Source: an uncultured Oscillospiraceae bacterium (GTDB lineage: Bacteria; Bacillota; Clostridia; Oscillospirales; Oscillospiraceae). From it: 21,378 nucleotides of DNA. The notes under the pieces were generated by a model. The model was not told where the DNA came from. It made no database searches and saw only the letters and a list, made by a program, of their open reading frames with translations. Both the position numbers and the translations under genes were made by a program. The stretch spans positions 1 to 21,378 of the forward strand of contig CAJTVM010000048.1 of assembly GCA_910579595.1 (NCBI GenBank). The letters run 5' to 3'. Below are positions 7,220 to 14,950 of the stretch, piece by piece; position 1 is the stretch's first letter, and each line of letters opens with the position of its first letter.

Positions 7220-7750
7220 ATGAAAACGCTGAAAAAGATATATGACATTTTTTCGGAAGTTGAAAAATACTTCATCTTCGCCATTTTCTTCTTTGCCACC
7301 GTATTTGTAGTGATCAACGTATTTGGACGCAAGCTCTTTGGATTCAGTTTCAACTGGCTGGAGGAGCTGAACCGGTATATCCTGGTAGTCTGTACTTTTA
7401 TCGGCGCCTCCATCGGCGTGACGCTTGGCAATCATCCCAGAATGGACAGCGTGCTGTCCCTGCTGAAGGGGCGTGTCCGTATGATCGTAGAGGTGGTTTC
7501 CACCCTGATCTTTACCGTTTTTTCTGCGTATATGACCTTTTATGCCTTCCGGCAGCTGCAAAGTATGCTCAAACTCAGCGCCATGACTGCCACGCTGAAG
7601 GTCCCCGTCTATGTGTTCTTTATGTTCATCCCCATCGGCTTTCTGGGCATGACCGTCCGCAGCATTGTCAAACTGATCATGCAGGCCCGGGACATTGCTT
7701 ACTGCCAGAAGCCCGGCGACGAGCCGGATCAGGGAGGTGAGTCTGCATGA
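7220..7750 (+). CDS. dctQ: TRAP transporter small permease (DctQ family)
   Basis: The 176-residue membrane protein has about four hydrophobic segments (near residues 17-35, 52-72, 92-112 and 131-153) and the DctQ-type pattern VFGRKLFGFSFNWLEELNRY after the first helix, then GASIGVTLGNHPRMD. With DctM it forms the Na+-dependent membrane part of the importer. The gaaaggag site is about 10 nt before the ATG. Its stop overlaps the start of dctM (ATGA), so translation is probably coupled. Confidence 0.9.
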   Translation: MKTLKKIYDIFSEVEKYFIFAIFFFATVFVVINVFGRKLFGFSFNWLEELNRYILVVCTFIGASIGVTLGNHPRMDSVLSLLKGRVRMIVEVVSTLIFTVFSAYMTFYAFRQLQSMLKLSAMTATLKVPVYVFFMFIPIGFLGMTVRSIVKLIMQARDIAYCQKPGDEPDQGGESA

Positions 7751-9018
7751 TCATGCTGGTCATCCTGTTCTTTGTCCTGCTGATCCTTGGGCTGCCCATT
7801 TTCAGCACCGTTTTGATGACGGCCACTGCCGGCGTAACTCTGTTCAGCTCTACCAGCCTGCAGGTCATCTCCCAACAGATGTTTACCGGCCTTGACTCCA
7901 CCACCCTGCTGGCAGTGCCGTTCTTCATCGTGGCCGGCTCCATCGCCTCCAAAGGTAAGACCTCGGAGAGCCTGGTGGACTGCATGAACGTGATTTTTGG
8001 CCGGTTGCCCGGCGGTCCTGTCATTGCCTCTATCGCCACCTGCGCCTTCTTTGCCGCCATCAGCGGCTCATCCATGGCCACCGTGGTGGCCGTAGGCAGC
8101 CTGATGATCCCCGCGCTGAAGGAGCTGGGCTACCCGGAGGAGATGAATGTGGGCGCTATCTGCTGCGGCGGGTCTCTGGGCATCCTCATCCCGCCCAGCG
8201 CACCGATGGTCATGTTCTGCGTAGCCATGGGCACCTCCGTGGGCAAGCAGTTCATGGCAGGCTTTATTCCCGGCATCCTTCTGGCGCTGGCCTGGTGCCT
8301 CTATGTGTTCATCCGCTGCAAGCGGGGAAATCTGGGAACCCGGGTGAAGTACAGCCGCAAGGAGGCCCTGCACATCTTCGTCAAGGGGATCCCCGCGATC
8401 CTGTTTCCTATCATCGTGCTGGGCTCGATCTACACCGGCTGGGCCACCCCCACCGAGGCGGCGGCCATCTCCACGGTATATGTGCTGCTCATCGAAAAGT
8501 TCATCTACCGGACCCTGAAGTTCAAGGAGATGGTGAAATACTTCTACGACGGCGTGGTACAGGCGGCTTCTTTGCTGCTGATTATCGGCGCCGCCACCGC
8601 GCTGAGCTATTTTATCACCACCAAGCAGATCCCCGCCATGGTGGTGGACGTCATCTCCGGCATGGTTGACTCCAAGTTCATGCTGCTGATTGTACTGATG
8701 ATTTTCCTGTTCATCGCAGGCTGCTTTGTGGATACCATCCCGCTGATCGTCATTCTGGCGCCCATTTTGGTGCCGCTGCTCAATATGTACGACGTGGAGC
8801 TCATTCACTTTGGCATCATGGCGGTGCTGGCCTCTCAGATGGGCTATATCTCGCCTCCCTTCGGCACAAACCTGTTCGTTACGGTGCAGGTCTCGAAAAA
8901 GAGCTTCGGCTTTGTGGCGAAATCGGTGGTGCCCTTTATCATTGTGCTGTTTGTGGTGGCTTGGGTCATCTGCTTTGTCCCGCAGATCTCGATGTTTCTG
9001 CCAAACATGATGAAATAA
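7747..9018 (+). CDS. dctM: TRAP transporter large permease (DctM family)
   Basis: The 423-residue polytopic protein has roughly 11-12 hydrophobic segments and is the transport channel of the TRAP system. Recognisable DctM stretches are VPFFIVAGSIASKGK (about residue 57), ISGSSMATVVAVGSLMIP (about 104), GGSLGILIPPSAPMVMFCVA (about 141), GWATPTEAAAISTVYVLL (about 228), and GYISPPFGTNLFV near the end. The length is normal. It overlaps dctQ by 4 nt, with an agggaggtga site inside the dctQ end, and is followed 22 nt later by the MmgE/PrpD gene. The import of a carboxylate is family knowledge; the ligand is unknown. Confidence 0.95.
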   Translation: MIMLVILFFVLLILGLPIFSTVLMTATAGVTLFSSTSLQVISQQMFTGLDSTTLLAVPFFIVAGSIASKGKTSESLVDCMNVIFGRLPGGPVIASIATCAFFAAISGSSMATVVAVGSLMIPALKELGYPEEMNVGAICCGGSLGILIPPSAPMVMFCVAMGTSVGKQFMAGFIPGILLALAWCLYVFIRCKRGNLGTRVKYSRKEALHIFVKGIPAILFPIIVLGSIYTGWATPTEAAAISTVYVLLIEKFIYRTLKFKEMVKYFYDGVVQAASLLLIIGAATALSYFITTKQIPAMVVDVISGMVDSKFMLLIVLMIFLFIAGCFVDTIPLIVILAPILVPLLNMYDVELIHFGIMAVLASQMGYISPPFGTNLFVTVQVSKKSFGFVAKSVVPFIIVLFVVAWVICFVPQISMFLPNMMK

Positions 9019-9040
9019 CTTTTTGAAGGAGGAAAATCTC

Positions 9041-10465
9041 ATGGGCTTTCGTGTCAATCAAGACGAGATCAAAACCAGTTATACCCATACCCTTTCCGAA
9101 TTTACCGCCGATCTGACCTATGACAGCATCCCGCCCGAGGTGCGGGAGCGGGCCAAGTTCATTGCCATGCAGACCGTAGGCGTGGGTCTGGCCGCCAAGG
9201 GGACGCCCATCGGCGAGCGCAGCGTGGCCTTGGGCCGCTTCACCGGCGGCGTGGTCAGCGAGGGCGGCGCCACCCTGTGGACCACTGGAGAGAAAAGCTC
9301 CGTGGCTGGCGCGGCCTTCTGCAACAGCACCCTGGCCGATGCGCTGGACTGGGAAGACTGCTCCTGGACAGGCCATCCCTCCGCCAGCATTGTCCCCGTG
9401 GCCTTTGCTGTGGCGGAGGCGGAGCATAAGAGCGGCAAGGATTACATCACCGCCATCGTGGCCGCCTATGAGGTCTACCAGCGCATCGCCATGGCGGTGC
9501 AGCCCCCGGAAAACTGGCCCAACTACAAGGGCTGGGGCCTGACCTCCTGGCAGAGCTTCGCCGGCGTGCTGCCTGCGGCCAAGCTGTACGGGCTCAACGC
9601 GGAGCAGGTCAACCAGGCCCTGGGCTTCGGCGCCACCAACTGTACCGTCCCCGGCCAGCTCCACCATGTGACCATGAGCGACGCCTACCACTATGAGCAT
9701 GGCTATCGTTCCATGGACGGCGTGGTGGCTGCCATGAATGTCAAGCTGGGTGTTTCCAACTATACCGACGCCCTGGACGATCCCTGGAGCTTTGAAAACC
9801 ATATGTGCGTGTCCCCCTCCCCCGACTGGTACACCAAGGATCTGGGCAAGCGCTGGCTGACCATGGAGACCCTGCTGAAGCACTGGCCGGCCAATATATG
9901 GATCCAGACGCCGCTGGAGCTGACAGAAGAACTGCTCAGTTCCCACGACATCCGCAAAGAGGATATTGCAGAGATCGTTGTGGACCCGCCCACGTTCCTG
10001 CGGATGTACTACTCCCCCGAAGGCTACTCCTCCATGATGCAGGGCCAGTTTTCCATTCCGTTTATGCTGGCCGCCCTCATCCTGGACCGCACCCCCGGCT
10101 CCAACTGGTGCGACGAGGCAAAGCTCCACGATCCGGAGTTACTGGCCCTGGCGGGCAAGATCCATGGCGGCGGCAGTGAAATGCTGTATATGCCCAAGTG
10201 CTTCAAGAATTTCCAGCAGGGGCACCACCCTGTCATCACCGTCACCATCAAGACCAACGGCGGCAAGGAATACTCCAAGACGATGGAGGGGCACCTGGGC
10301 CATCCCCGCATGATGATGACACCCCAGCAGTTCAAAGAGCGCTTTCTCATCCAGGCCGCACCCTCCCTGTCCCCCGACGCGCTGGAGAAGGCGGCAGACG
10401 CGCTGGCCAGCGTTGAACAGTGCGATGACATGGCCCAAATCGGCGCCATGCTGCGAAATAATTAA
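9041..10465 (+). CDS. MmgE/PrpD-family protein
   Basis: This 474-residue protein fits the MmgE/PrpD family, cytoplasmic, mostly helical enzymes. The family includes 2-methylcitrate dehydratase, cis-aconitate decarboxylase and iminodisuccinate epimerase, which all act on acidic carbons next to carboxylates. Visible features are SEFTADLTYDSIPPEVRERA (from about residue 13), LADALDWEDCSWTGHPSASI (about residue 99, with the family's D-x-D and H-P-S region), and GYRSMDGVVAAMNVKLG (about residue 222). The start is ATG 9041, preceded by aaggagg; an upstream TTG falls within the ribosome site region and is rejected. Because the operon also carries opine- and aspartate-dehydrogenase relatives, an epimerase, dehydratase or lyase role on an amino- or hydroxy-dicarboxylate is the best inference. 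A propionate/methylcitrate role is unlikely since prpB and prpC relatives are absent. Confidence 0.85.
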   Translation: MGFRVNQDEIKTSYTHTLSEFTADLTYDSIPPEVRERAKFIAMQTVGVGLAAKGTPIGERSVALGRFTGGVVSEGGATLWTTGEKSSVAGAAFCNSTLADALDWEDCSWTGHPSASIVPVAFAVAEAEHKSGKDYITAIVAAYEVYQRIAMAVQPPENWPNYKGWGLTSWQSFAGVLPAAKLYGLNAEQVNQALGFGATNCTVPGQLHHVTMSDAYHYEHGYRSMDGVVAAMNVKLGVSNYTDALDDPWSFENHMCVSPSPDWYTKDLGKRWLTMETLLKHWPANIWIQTPLELTEELLSSHDIRKEDIAEIVVDPPTFLRMYYSPEGYSSMMQGQFSIPFMLAALILDRTPGSNWCDEAKLHDPELLALAGKIHGGGSEMLYMPKCFKNFQQGHHPVITVTIKTNGGKEYSKTMEGHLGHPRMMMTPQQFKERFLIQAAPSLSPDALEKAADALASVEQCDDMAQIGAMLRNN

Positions 10466-10486
10466 ATATTTTGGAGGTAAACGATC

Positions 10487-10939
10487 ATGGCAAGTGAAAT
10501 CAAAAAGTATCCCTGCTACGTGAAGGGCGTGGAGCAGAAGTATCCCAATGTGGCCCCTGGCACCCCCATCTATGCCAACGCCGTGGTGGTGGACAACATC
10601 GCCTATGTGTCCGGCATGACCGCCCAGCGCTTTGACGATGGAAGCTGCACCACCAATACCATGGAGGATCAGATGTGGGTGGCCCTGACCAAGATGAAGG
10701 AGGTGCTGGAAAGCACTGGTTCCTGCCTGGAGAATGTGTTCAAGACCTTCATCATGCTCAAGGACATCAAGGACTATCCCGTAATGCGGGCCACTGAGCT
10801 GAAGTTCTATCAGCAGTACGCTCCCGAACTGGTGGACTGTCCCCCCGCCAGCACTATCCTCCAGGCCGGATGCCTGGCCCGTCCCGAGTTCCTGGTAGAA
10901 ATCGAGTGTATGGCCGTTGTAGAGCGCAAACGGGACTGA
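10487..10939 (+). CDS. RidA/YjgF-family protein lacking the deaminase arginine
   Basis: The 150-residue protein has the YjgF fold pattern: YANAVVVDNIAYVSGMTAQ (about residue 29), a central MEDQMWVALTKMKEVLES helix, ENVFKTFIMLKDIKDY, and a C-terminal FLVEIECMAVVERK strand. Prototype RidA hydrolyses enamine/imine intermediates and needs an arginine in a P-x-R-S motif. Here the aligned segment reads CPPAST, with Ala121 in that place. This suggests one of the non-RidA subfamilies with other chemistry rather than a standard 2-iminobutanoate deaminase. Ggaggt precedes the ATG. In the operon it would still sensibly act on an imine or enamine made by the dehydrogenases, but that is inference. A 14-bp hairpin follows before the next gene. 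Confidence 0.85.
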   Translation: MASEIKKYPCYVKGVEQKYPNVAPGTPIYANAVVVDNIAYVSGMTAQRFDDGSCTTNTMEDQMWVALTKMKEVLESTGSCLENVFKTFIMLKDIKDYPVMRATELKFYQQYAPELVDCPPASTILQAGCLARPEFLVEIECMAVVERKRD

Positions 10940-10967
10940 TCTGGTCCGCCGCACAGCGATAGCCAAA

Positions 10968-11011
10968 CAGGTTTTGCACGCTGGAATTTCCCGGCGTGCA
11001 AAACCTGCTTT
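10968..11011 (+). terminator. 14-bp hairpin between the RidA-like gene and the redox module (partial terminator or RNA-processing site)
   Basis: caggttttgcacgc (10968-10981) is the exact complement of 10994-11007, with a 12-nt loop. Only a short pyrimidine run (ctttc) follows. It could attenuate transcription into the Mo/Fe-S module or define its mRNA end. The ribosome site of the next gene starts just after it (11015-11020). The structure is certain; the function is not. Confidence 0.5.
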
Positions 11012-11025
11012 CACAGGAGGCGCAT

Positions 11026-12297
11026 ATGAAAAAATACGCAATTGTCGGCTTTGGCTGCGCGGGGTACCACGGGGCCAGGGCCATTCGGCAGACGGATCCG
11101 GCTGGACAGATCGTCGTCTACAGCGACCACGGGCAGCCCCCCTTCAACCCCATGCTGACCACCTATTACGCCGGAGATGTCCTGCGCCTTTCCGCGGCCT
11201 TTCCCTTCGGCACCTTACCGGAGATCAAGCGGTCCCTGGCGCTCACCCTGCACACGCACAGCAGGGTGAGGCAGGTACTGGCAGAGGAAAAGACCATCGT
11301 TTTAGAGGATGGGACGGCGGAGGGCGGGTTTGACGCGATCCTGATCGCCACCGGCGCCAATGCGCTGGTGCCAGGGCCGCTGCGCCAGGGCGGCGGCCGT
11401 TTCTTTGTGATACGCACCCTGGAGGACACCCAGCTCCTGCGCCAAAGGCTGGAGGAGGAGCCGGTCCGCCGGGCGGTGGTGGTGGGCGGTTCCATGGTGG
11501 GCATCAAGGTGGTGGAGCTGCTCCACCGCCGGGGGATCGAGGTGACGCTTGCGGACGGCGCGCCCTACCTGTTCCCGCTGGCGGCCTATGAGAGCACCGC
11601 CCATGAGATCCAGGGGCGGCTGGATCGTCTGGGCATCCGTCAGATCTATGGCGCCCAGGTGTCCAGCATCCAGCCGGAGGGTGTGCTTCTGGCCGATGGG
11701 CGGCAGCTAAAGGCGGATCTGGTCTGTCTGTGTATCGGGACCCGGGCCAATCTTGAGTTGGTGTCCAATACCCAGGCACTGGAGGGCCAGCCCATCCAGA
11801 TTGGCCGGGGCATCATCGTGGACCAGCACATGGCCTCCAGCTGCCCCGGCTTGTACGCCGCAGGGGATTGCTGCGAAGGCATCAACCTTCAGACAGGAAA
11901 AACGGCCATCATCGGCCTCTGGGCCAACGCCGGCGCTCAGGGTGACTGTGCCGGCAGGAATATGGCCGGGTGCCGGACCAGCTATTACGGCAACATCCTG
12001 CATAATATCACCCATTTCTTTGATATGGACTTTATCGGCCTGGGAGACCCCGCCCTGCCTGGACAGCGGCACCTGTTCCAGGGAAGGGATTTTACGGTGG
12101 AGATCGCCCTGGACGGGACGCAGCTGAACAGCGTCAATATTTTGGGAAATTACCAGATCAGCGGAATTTTGAAGAATCACCTGACGAAAAGGCTGCTGGG
12201 CGGCCAGCCGCAGCTGACCCCGGCACAGCTGGGTCTGATGGCCAGGCAGGGGATCAGCAGGGAGTTCCTCAATCTCATAGGAGGCGGAAAATCATGA
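11026..12297 (+). CDS. NAD(P)/FAD-dependent oxidoreductase (pyridine nucleotide-disulfide oxidoreductase-like)
   Basis: The 423-residue cytoplasmic flavoprotein has an N-terminal FAD site, YAIVGFGCAGYHGARAI, with GxGxxG at about residues 8-13. ILIATGA (about 106) follows, then a central NAD(P) site RAVVVGGSMVGIKVVELLHR (about 149), and the second FAD segment PGLYAAGDC (about 275). It lacks a redox CxxC, so it is not a thioredoxin- or glutathione-reductase type; it resembles NirB N-terminal and rubredoxin/ferredoxin reductase-like domains. The ATG at 11026 follows aggagg by 5 nt. Its stop overlaps the start of the molybdoenzyme gene (ATGA). I infer that it passes electrons between NAD(P)H and the Fe-S subunit of the Mo complex. 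Confidence 0.88.
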   Translation: MKKYAIVGFGCAGYHGARAIRQTDPAGQIVVYSDHGQPPFNPMLTTYYAGDVLRLSAAFPFGTLPEIKRSLALTLHTHSRVRQVLAEEKTIVLEDGTAEGGFDAILIATGANALVPGPLRQGGGRFFVIRTLEDTQLLRQRLEEEPVRRAVVVGGSMVGIKVVELLHRRGIEVTLADGAPYLFPLAAYESTAHEIQGRLDRLGIRQIYGAQVSSIQPEGVLLADGRQLKADLVCLCIGTRANLELVSNTQALEGQPIQIGRGIIVDQHMASSCPGLYAAGDCCEGINLQTGKTAIIGLWANAGAQGDCAGRNMAGCRTSYYGNILHNITHFFDMDFIGLGDPALPGQRHLFQGRDFTVEIALDGTQLNSVNILGNYQISGILKNHLTKRLLGGQPQLTPAQLGLMARQGISREFLNLIGGGKS

Positions 12298-14429
12298 CGA
12301 GTGAATTGGAACGGCTGTGCCGCGCAAAGATCCCCGGACCGGAAACCGGGATCGAAATCCGGCACACCATGTGCGATATCTGCACCCCCGGCCCCCAGTG
12401 CGGTGTAGACGCCTACGTCAAGGACGGCGTGGTCATCAAGGTGGAGGGCACTCCAGGCTTCCCCACCAACGGCGGCGCGCTTTGCACCAAGGGGGCCGCC
12501 AACCGCCAGTACATCTACCGCCCCGACCGCATCCAAACCCCCATGCGCCGCGTGGGAAAGCGGGGGGAGGATAAGTTTGAGCCGATCTCCTGGGACGAGG
12601 CCATGGCTGAGATCGGCGCGAGGCTCAACGGAGTAAAAGCGCAATACGGCCCGGAGGCGGTGGCCTTTATGACAGGCTATCCCAAATGGTACCGCCCCTG
12701 GCTGCACCGCCTGGCCTATTCCTTCGGCAGTCCGAACTACTTCACCGAGTCCAGCACCTGCCACCGGGCGGAGGTGATGAGCTGGCAGCTGACCTATGGC
12801 AGTGAGATGCGCCCGGATGTGCTGGGAATGCCCGATGTACTGGTGGGCTGGGGCTGTAACCCGCTGGTCAGCGCCTATCCCATGGGACGAAACTACCTGA
12901 AGTACAGGGAGCAGGGAGGGACGACCGTCATCATCGATCCCCGCCGCACCCCGACGGCGGTTCAGTGCGCCGATTTTTACATCCGTCCCCGGACCGGGAG
13001 CGACGGCTATCTGGCCAACACAGTGGCCAACCTGATCATTCAGAACGGCTGGGCGGATGAGGCGTTTATCAGGGACTATGTCCACGGCTATGATGCCTAC
13101 CGGGAAATGGTGTCCGCCTATACGGTGGACGAAGCTGTCCGGATCACCGGCGTACCTGCGGAAGATATCCTCCATCTGGCCCGGCTTATCGGCACGGCAA
13201 AAACCGCCCTGGTCCAGCCAAGCAACGGCCTGACCCATCACATCAACGGCATCCCCACTCACCGGGCAGTGATCTGTCTCAACGCGCTCACCGGGAACGT
13301 GGGCAAACCGGGTACGATTCTGCCCACCTTTGAGACTGCGGTGGACATGGCCGCCGGCTTCCACACCCGTGAGGAGGAATTCATTCAGGAGCGGGAGCCT
13401 GCGAACGCAAAGCCCAGGGTAGGGGCCCAGCGCTTTCCTGTGTGGGCGGAGTTGGTCCCCGAGGCCCAGTCCATGGATCTGATCCGGCAGAGCCTCAGCG
13501 GCGATCCCTACCCCATCCGGGCCATGTACGCCCACGGCGTCAATCATCGGATGTACCTGGAGTCGGGCCGGCTGCTGGACGCGGCGGACGCCATGGATTT
13601 TGTGGCGGCGGCGGATATCTTCTGGACCGACTTCTGCCGACACGCGGACATCGTGCTCCCCGCCTGCACCTCCTTTGAGCGCAGTGAGGTCAAATGCTAT
13701 GCCGGGGGTCTTGTGAATTACACCAGCCCTGCCATCTCCCCGCTGTATGAAAGCAGGGACGATGTGGCCATCATCGCCGCCACGGCTGAGGCGCTGGGGC
13801 TGGACGACAGACTGCTCCGCGCCGGCTACGACGCCTGCGTTAAGGCGATGTTCCGGGATGTTCCGGTAGATCTGGATCAGGTCAAGGCCGCCGGGTCCCC
13901 CCAGAAGCTCTCGCTCCCAAAGGCCCCGGGCTATTTTGACACACCCATCCACACACCCAGCGGCAAAATCGAGCTTTATAGTGAGACTATCGCCAAATAT
14001 AAGGACAGCCACGGACTCGACCCCCTGCCAGCTTACGAGGCAGGCTATGATCCCTCGGATGGTACGGTGTACCCCATGTGTCTGCTGACCGGCGGGCGTA
14101 TTCCCAATGCGGTGCATTCCCGCCTCCACGACGTGCCGTGGCTGCGGAGCCTGCGCCCCGACCCGGCGGCAGACATCAACCCGGAGGACGCCCAGCGGCT
14201 GGGTATCCGGCAGGGGGACGATATCGATCTGGTGACCGAAACCGGGCGCATCCGGGTAAAGGCCAACCTGACGGCGGTTTCCGCCCCTGGTGAAATCAAT
14301 ATGTACCACGGTTACCGTCAGGCGAACGCCAACGATCTGATCCCCCTGACCCATCTCGATCCATACTCCGGCTTTCCCGGCTTCAAGCAGCTCCGGTGCC
14401 GGATCGAAAAAGCGGAGGTGCAGCCATGA
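12294..14429 (+). CDS. Molybdopterin (bis-MGD) oxidoreductase catalytic subunit, DMSO reductase superfamily
   Basis: The 711-residue protein starts with a [4Fe-4S] motif, Cys27, Cys30, Cys36 and Cys64 (C-x2-C-x5-C-x27-C). It continues with the molybdopterin oxidoreductase domain: FEPISWDEAMAEIGARL (about residue 94), a DPRRTPTAVQCADFYIRPRTG segment (about 217) for cofactor binding, and a C-terminal dinucleotide-binding beta-barrel with NPEDAQRLGIRQGDDIDLVT (about 627). ESSTCHRAE supplies Cys156, the likely Mo/W ligand. There is no twin-arginine signal, so it acts in the cytoplasm. Its partners are encoded on both sides with ATGA overlaps (flavoprotein before, ferredoxin subunit after). The substrate is unknown. 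A reductive or hydroxylating/dehydroxylating step on the imported carboxylate is possible. It is not formate dehydrogenase-like, judging by the active-site region. Confidence 0.92.
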   Translation: MTSELERLCRAKIPGPETGIEIRHTMCDICTPGPQCGVDAYVKDGVVIKVEGTPGFPTNGGALCTKGAANRQYIYRPDRIQTPMRRVGKRGEDKFEPISWDEAMAEIGARLNGVKAQYGPEAVAFMTGYPKWYRPWLHRLAYSFGSPNYFTESSTCHRAEVMSWQLTYGSEMRPDVLGMPDVLVGWGCNPLVSAYPMGRNYLKYREQGGTTVIIDPRRTPTAVQCADFYIRPRTGSDGYLANTVANLIIQNGWADEAFIRDYVHGYDAYREMVSAYTVDEAVRITGVPAEDILHLARLIGTAKTALVQPSNGLTHHINGIPTHRAVICLNALTGNVGKPGTILPTFETAVDMAAGFHTREEEFIQEREPANAKPRVGAQRFPVWAELVPEAQSMDLIRQSLSGDPYPIRAMYAHGVNHRMYLESGRLLDAADAMDFVAAADIFWTDFCRHADIVLPACTSFERSEVKCYAGGLVNYTSPAISPLYESRDDVAIIAATAEALGLDDRLLRAGYDACVKAMFRDVPVDLDQVKAAGSPQKLSLPKAPGYFDTPIHTPSGKIELYSETIAKYKDSHGLDPLPAYEAGYDPSDGTVYPMCLLTGGRIPNAVHSRLHDVPWLRSLRPDPAADINPEDAQRLGIRQGDDIDLVTETGRIRVKANLTAVSAPGEINMYHGYRQANANDLIPLTHLDPYSGFPGFKQLRCRIEKAEVQP

Positions 14430-14938
14430 AATATCTGTTTGTACTGGACACGGAAACGTGCATTGGGTGCGGCGCCTGCGCCGTAGCCTGCATGGATCAG
14501 AATGATATCGATCTGGGAAACGGCGACAAGCCCTATCGCCAGTGCTTTGCCGTGGAGCAGAACGCCAGCCCCTCCACCCGGATCACCTACCTGTCCATGG
14601 CCTGTATGCACTGCGCCCAGGCGCCCTGCATCGAGGGCTGTCCGGTGGGCTGCCTGTGGAAGGACGAGGAGACCGGCTTTACCCTGTATGACAATACCAA
14701 CTGCATCGGCTGCCACAGCTGCGCCATGGCCTGCCCCTTCTCCGCGCCCTGCTTCAATGACAACGGCAAGATGACGAAGTGTACCGGCTGCGTGGAGCGG
14801 GTGGAGCGGGGGATGCTGCCCGCCTGTGTGAAGGTATGTCCTTATGGTGCGCTTCAGCTGGTCCCCGAGGAGGAATACAGCGGGGCCTCCCGGGCGAAAA
14901 AAGCGCGGCTGCTGACCTTTGCGGCGCTGAATAAGTGA
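14426..14938 (+). CDS. Four-cluster [4Fe-4S] ferredoxin subunit (DmsB/HycB-like)
   Basis: The 170-residue electron-transfer subunit has four complete Fe-S motifs: CIGCGACAVAC (about residue 12), CMHCAQAPCIEGCPVG (about 61), CIGCHSCAMACP (about 93), and CTGC-x11-CVKVCPYG (about 117). This is the layout of DmsB, HycB and NrfC relatives that dock to molybdoenzymes. The start at 14426 is chosen because the family begins just before the first cluster, ggaggtg lies upstream, and it overlaps the preceding stop as ATGA. A longer reading would only add residues inside the upstream gene. It should relay electrons between the Mo subunit and the flavoprotein. No membrane anchor subunit is encoded nearby, in line with a soluble complex. 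Confidence 0.93.
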   Translation: MKYLFVLDTETCIGCGACAVACMDQNDIDLGNGDKPYRQCFAVEQNASPSTRITYLSMACMHCAQAPCIEGCPVGCLWKDEETGFTLYDNTNCIGCHSCAMACPFSAPCFNDNGKMTKCTGCVERVERGMLPACVKVCPYGALQLVPEEEYSGASRAKKARLLTFAALNK

Positions 14939-14950
14939 GGTGAGGGCGCA

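Noticed and set aside
4880..7561. 893-codon minus-strand ORF opposite the opine dehydrogenase-like and dctP genes
   Set aside because: It is antisense to two clearly recognisable genes, has low-complexity His/Val/Gly-rich translation and no family match or ribosome site; long antisense ORFs are common in GC-rich genes.
9023..9040. TTG start for the MmgE/PrpD gene
   Set aside because: These bases contain the aaggagg ribosome site that serves ATG 9041.
9041..10465. Methylcitrate cycle locus (prpD)
   Set aside because: No methylcitrate synthase or methylisocitrate lyase relatives are nearby; the neighbours suggest a different carboxylate.
12177..14354. 725-codon minus-strand ORF opposite the molybdoenzyme gene
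   Set aside because: The plus strand encodes an unmistakable Mo oxidoreductase; the antisense product has no recognisable motifs.
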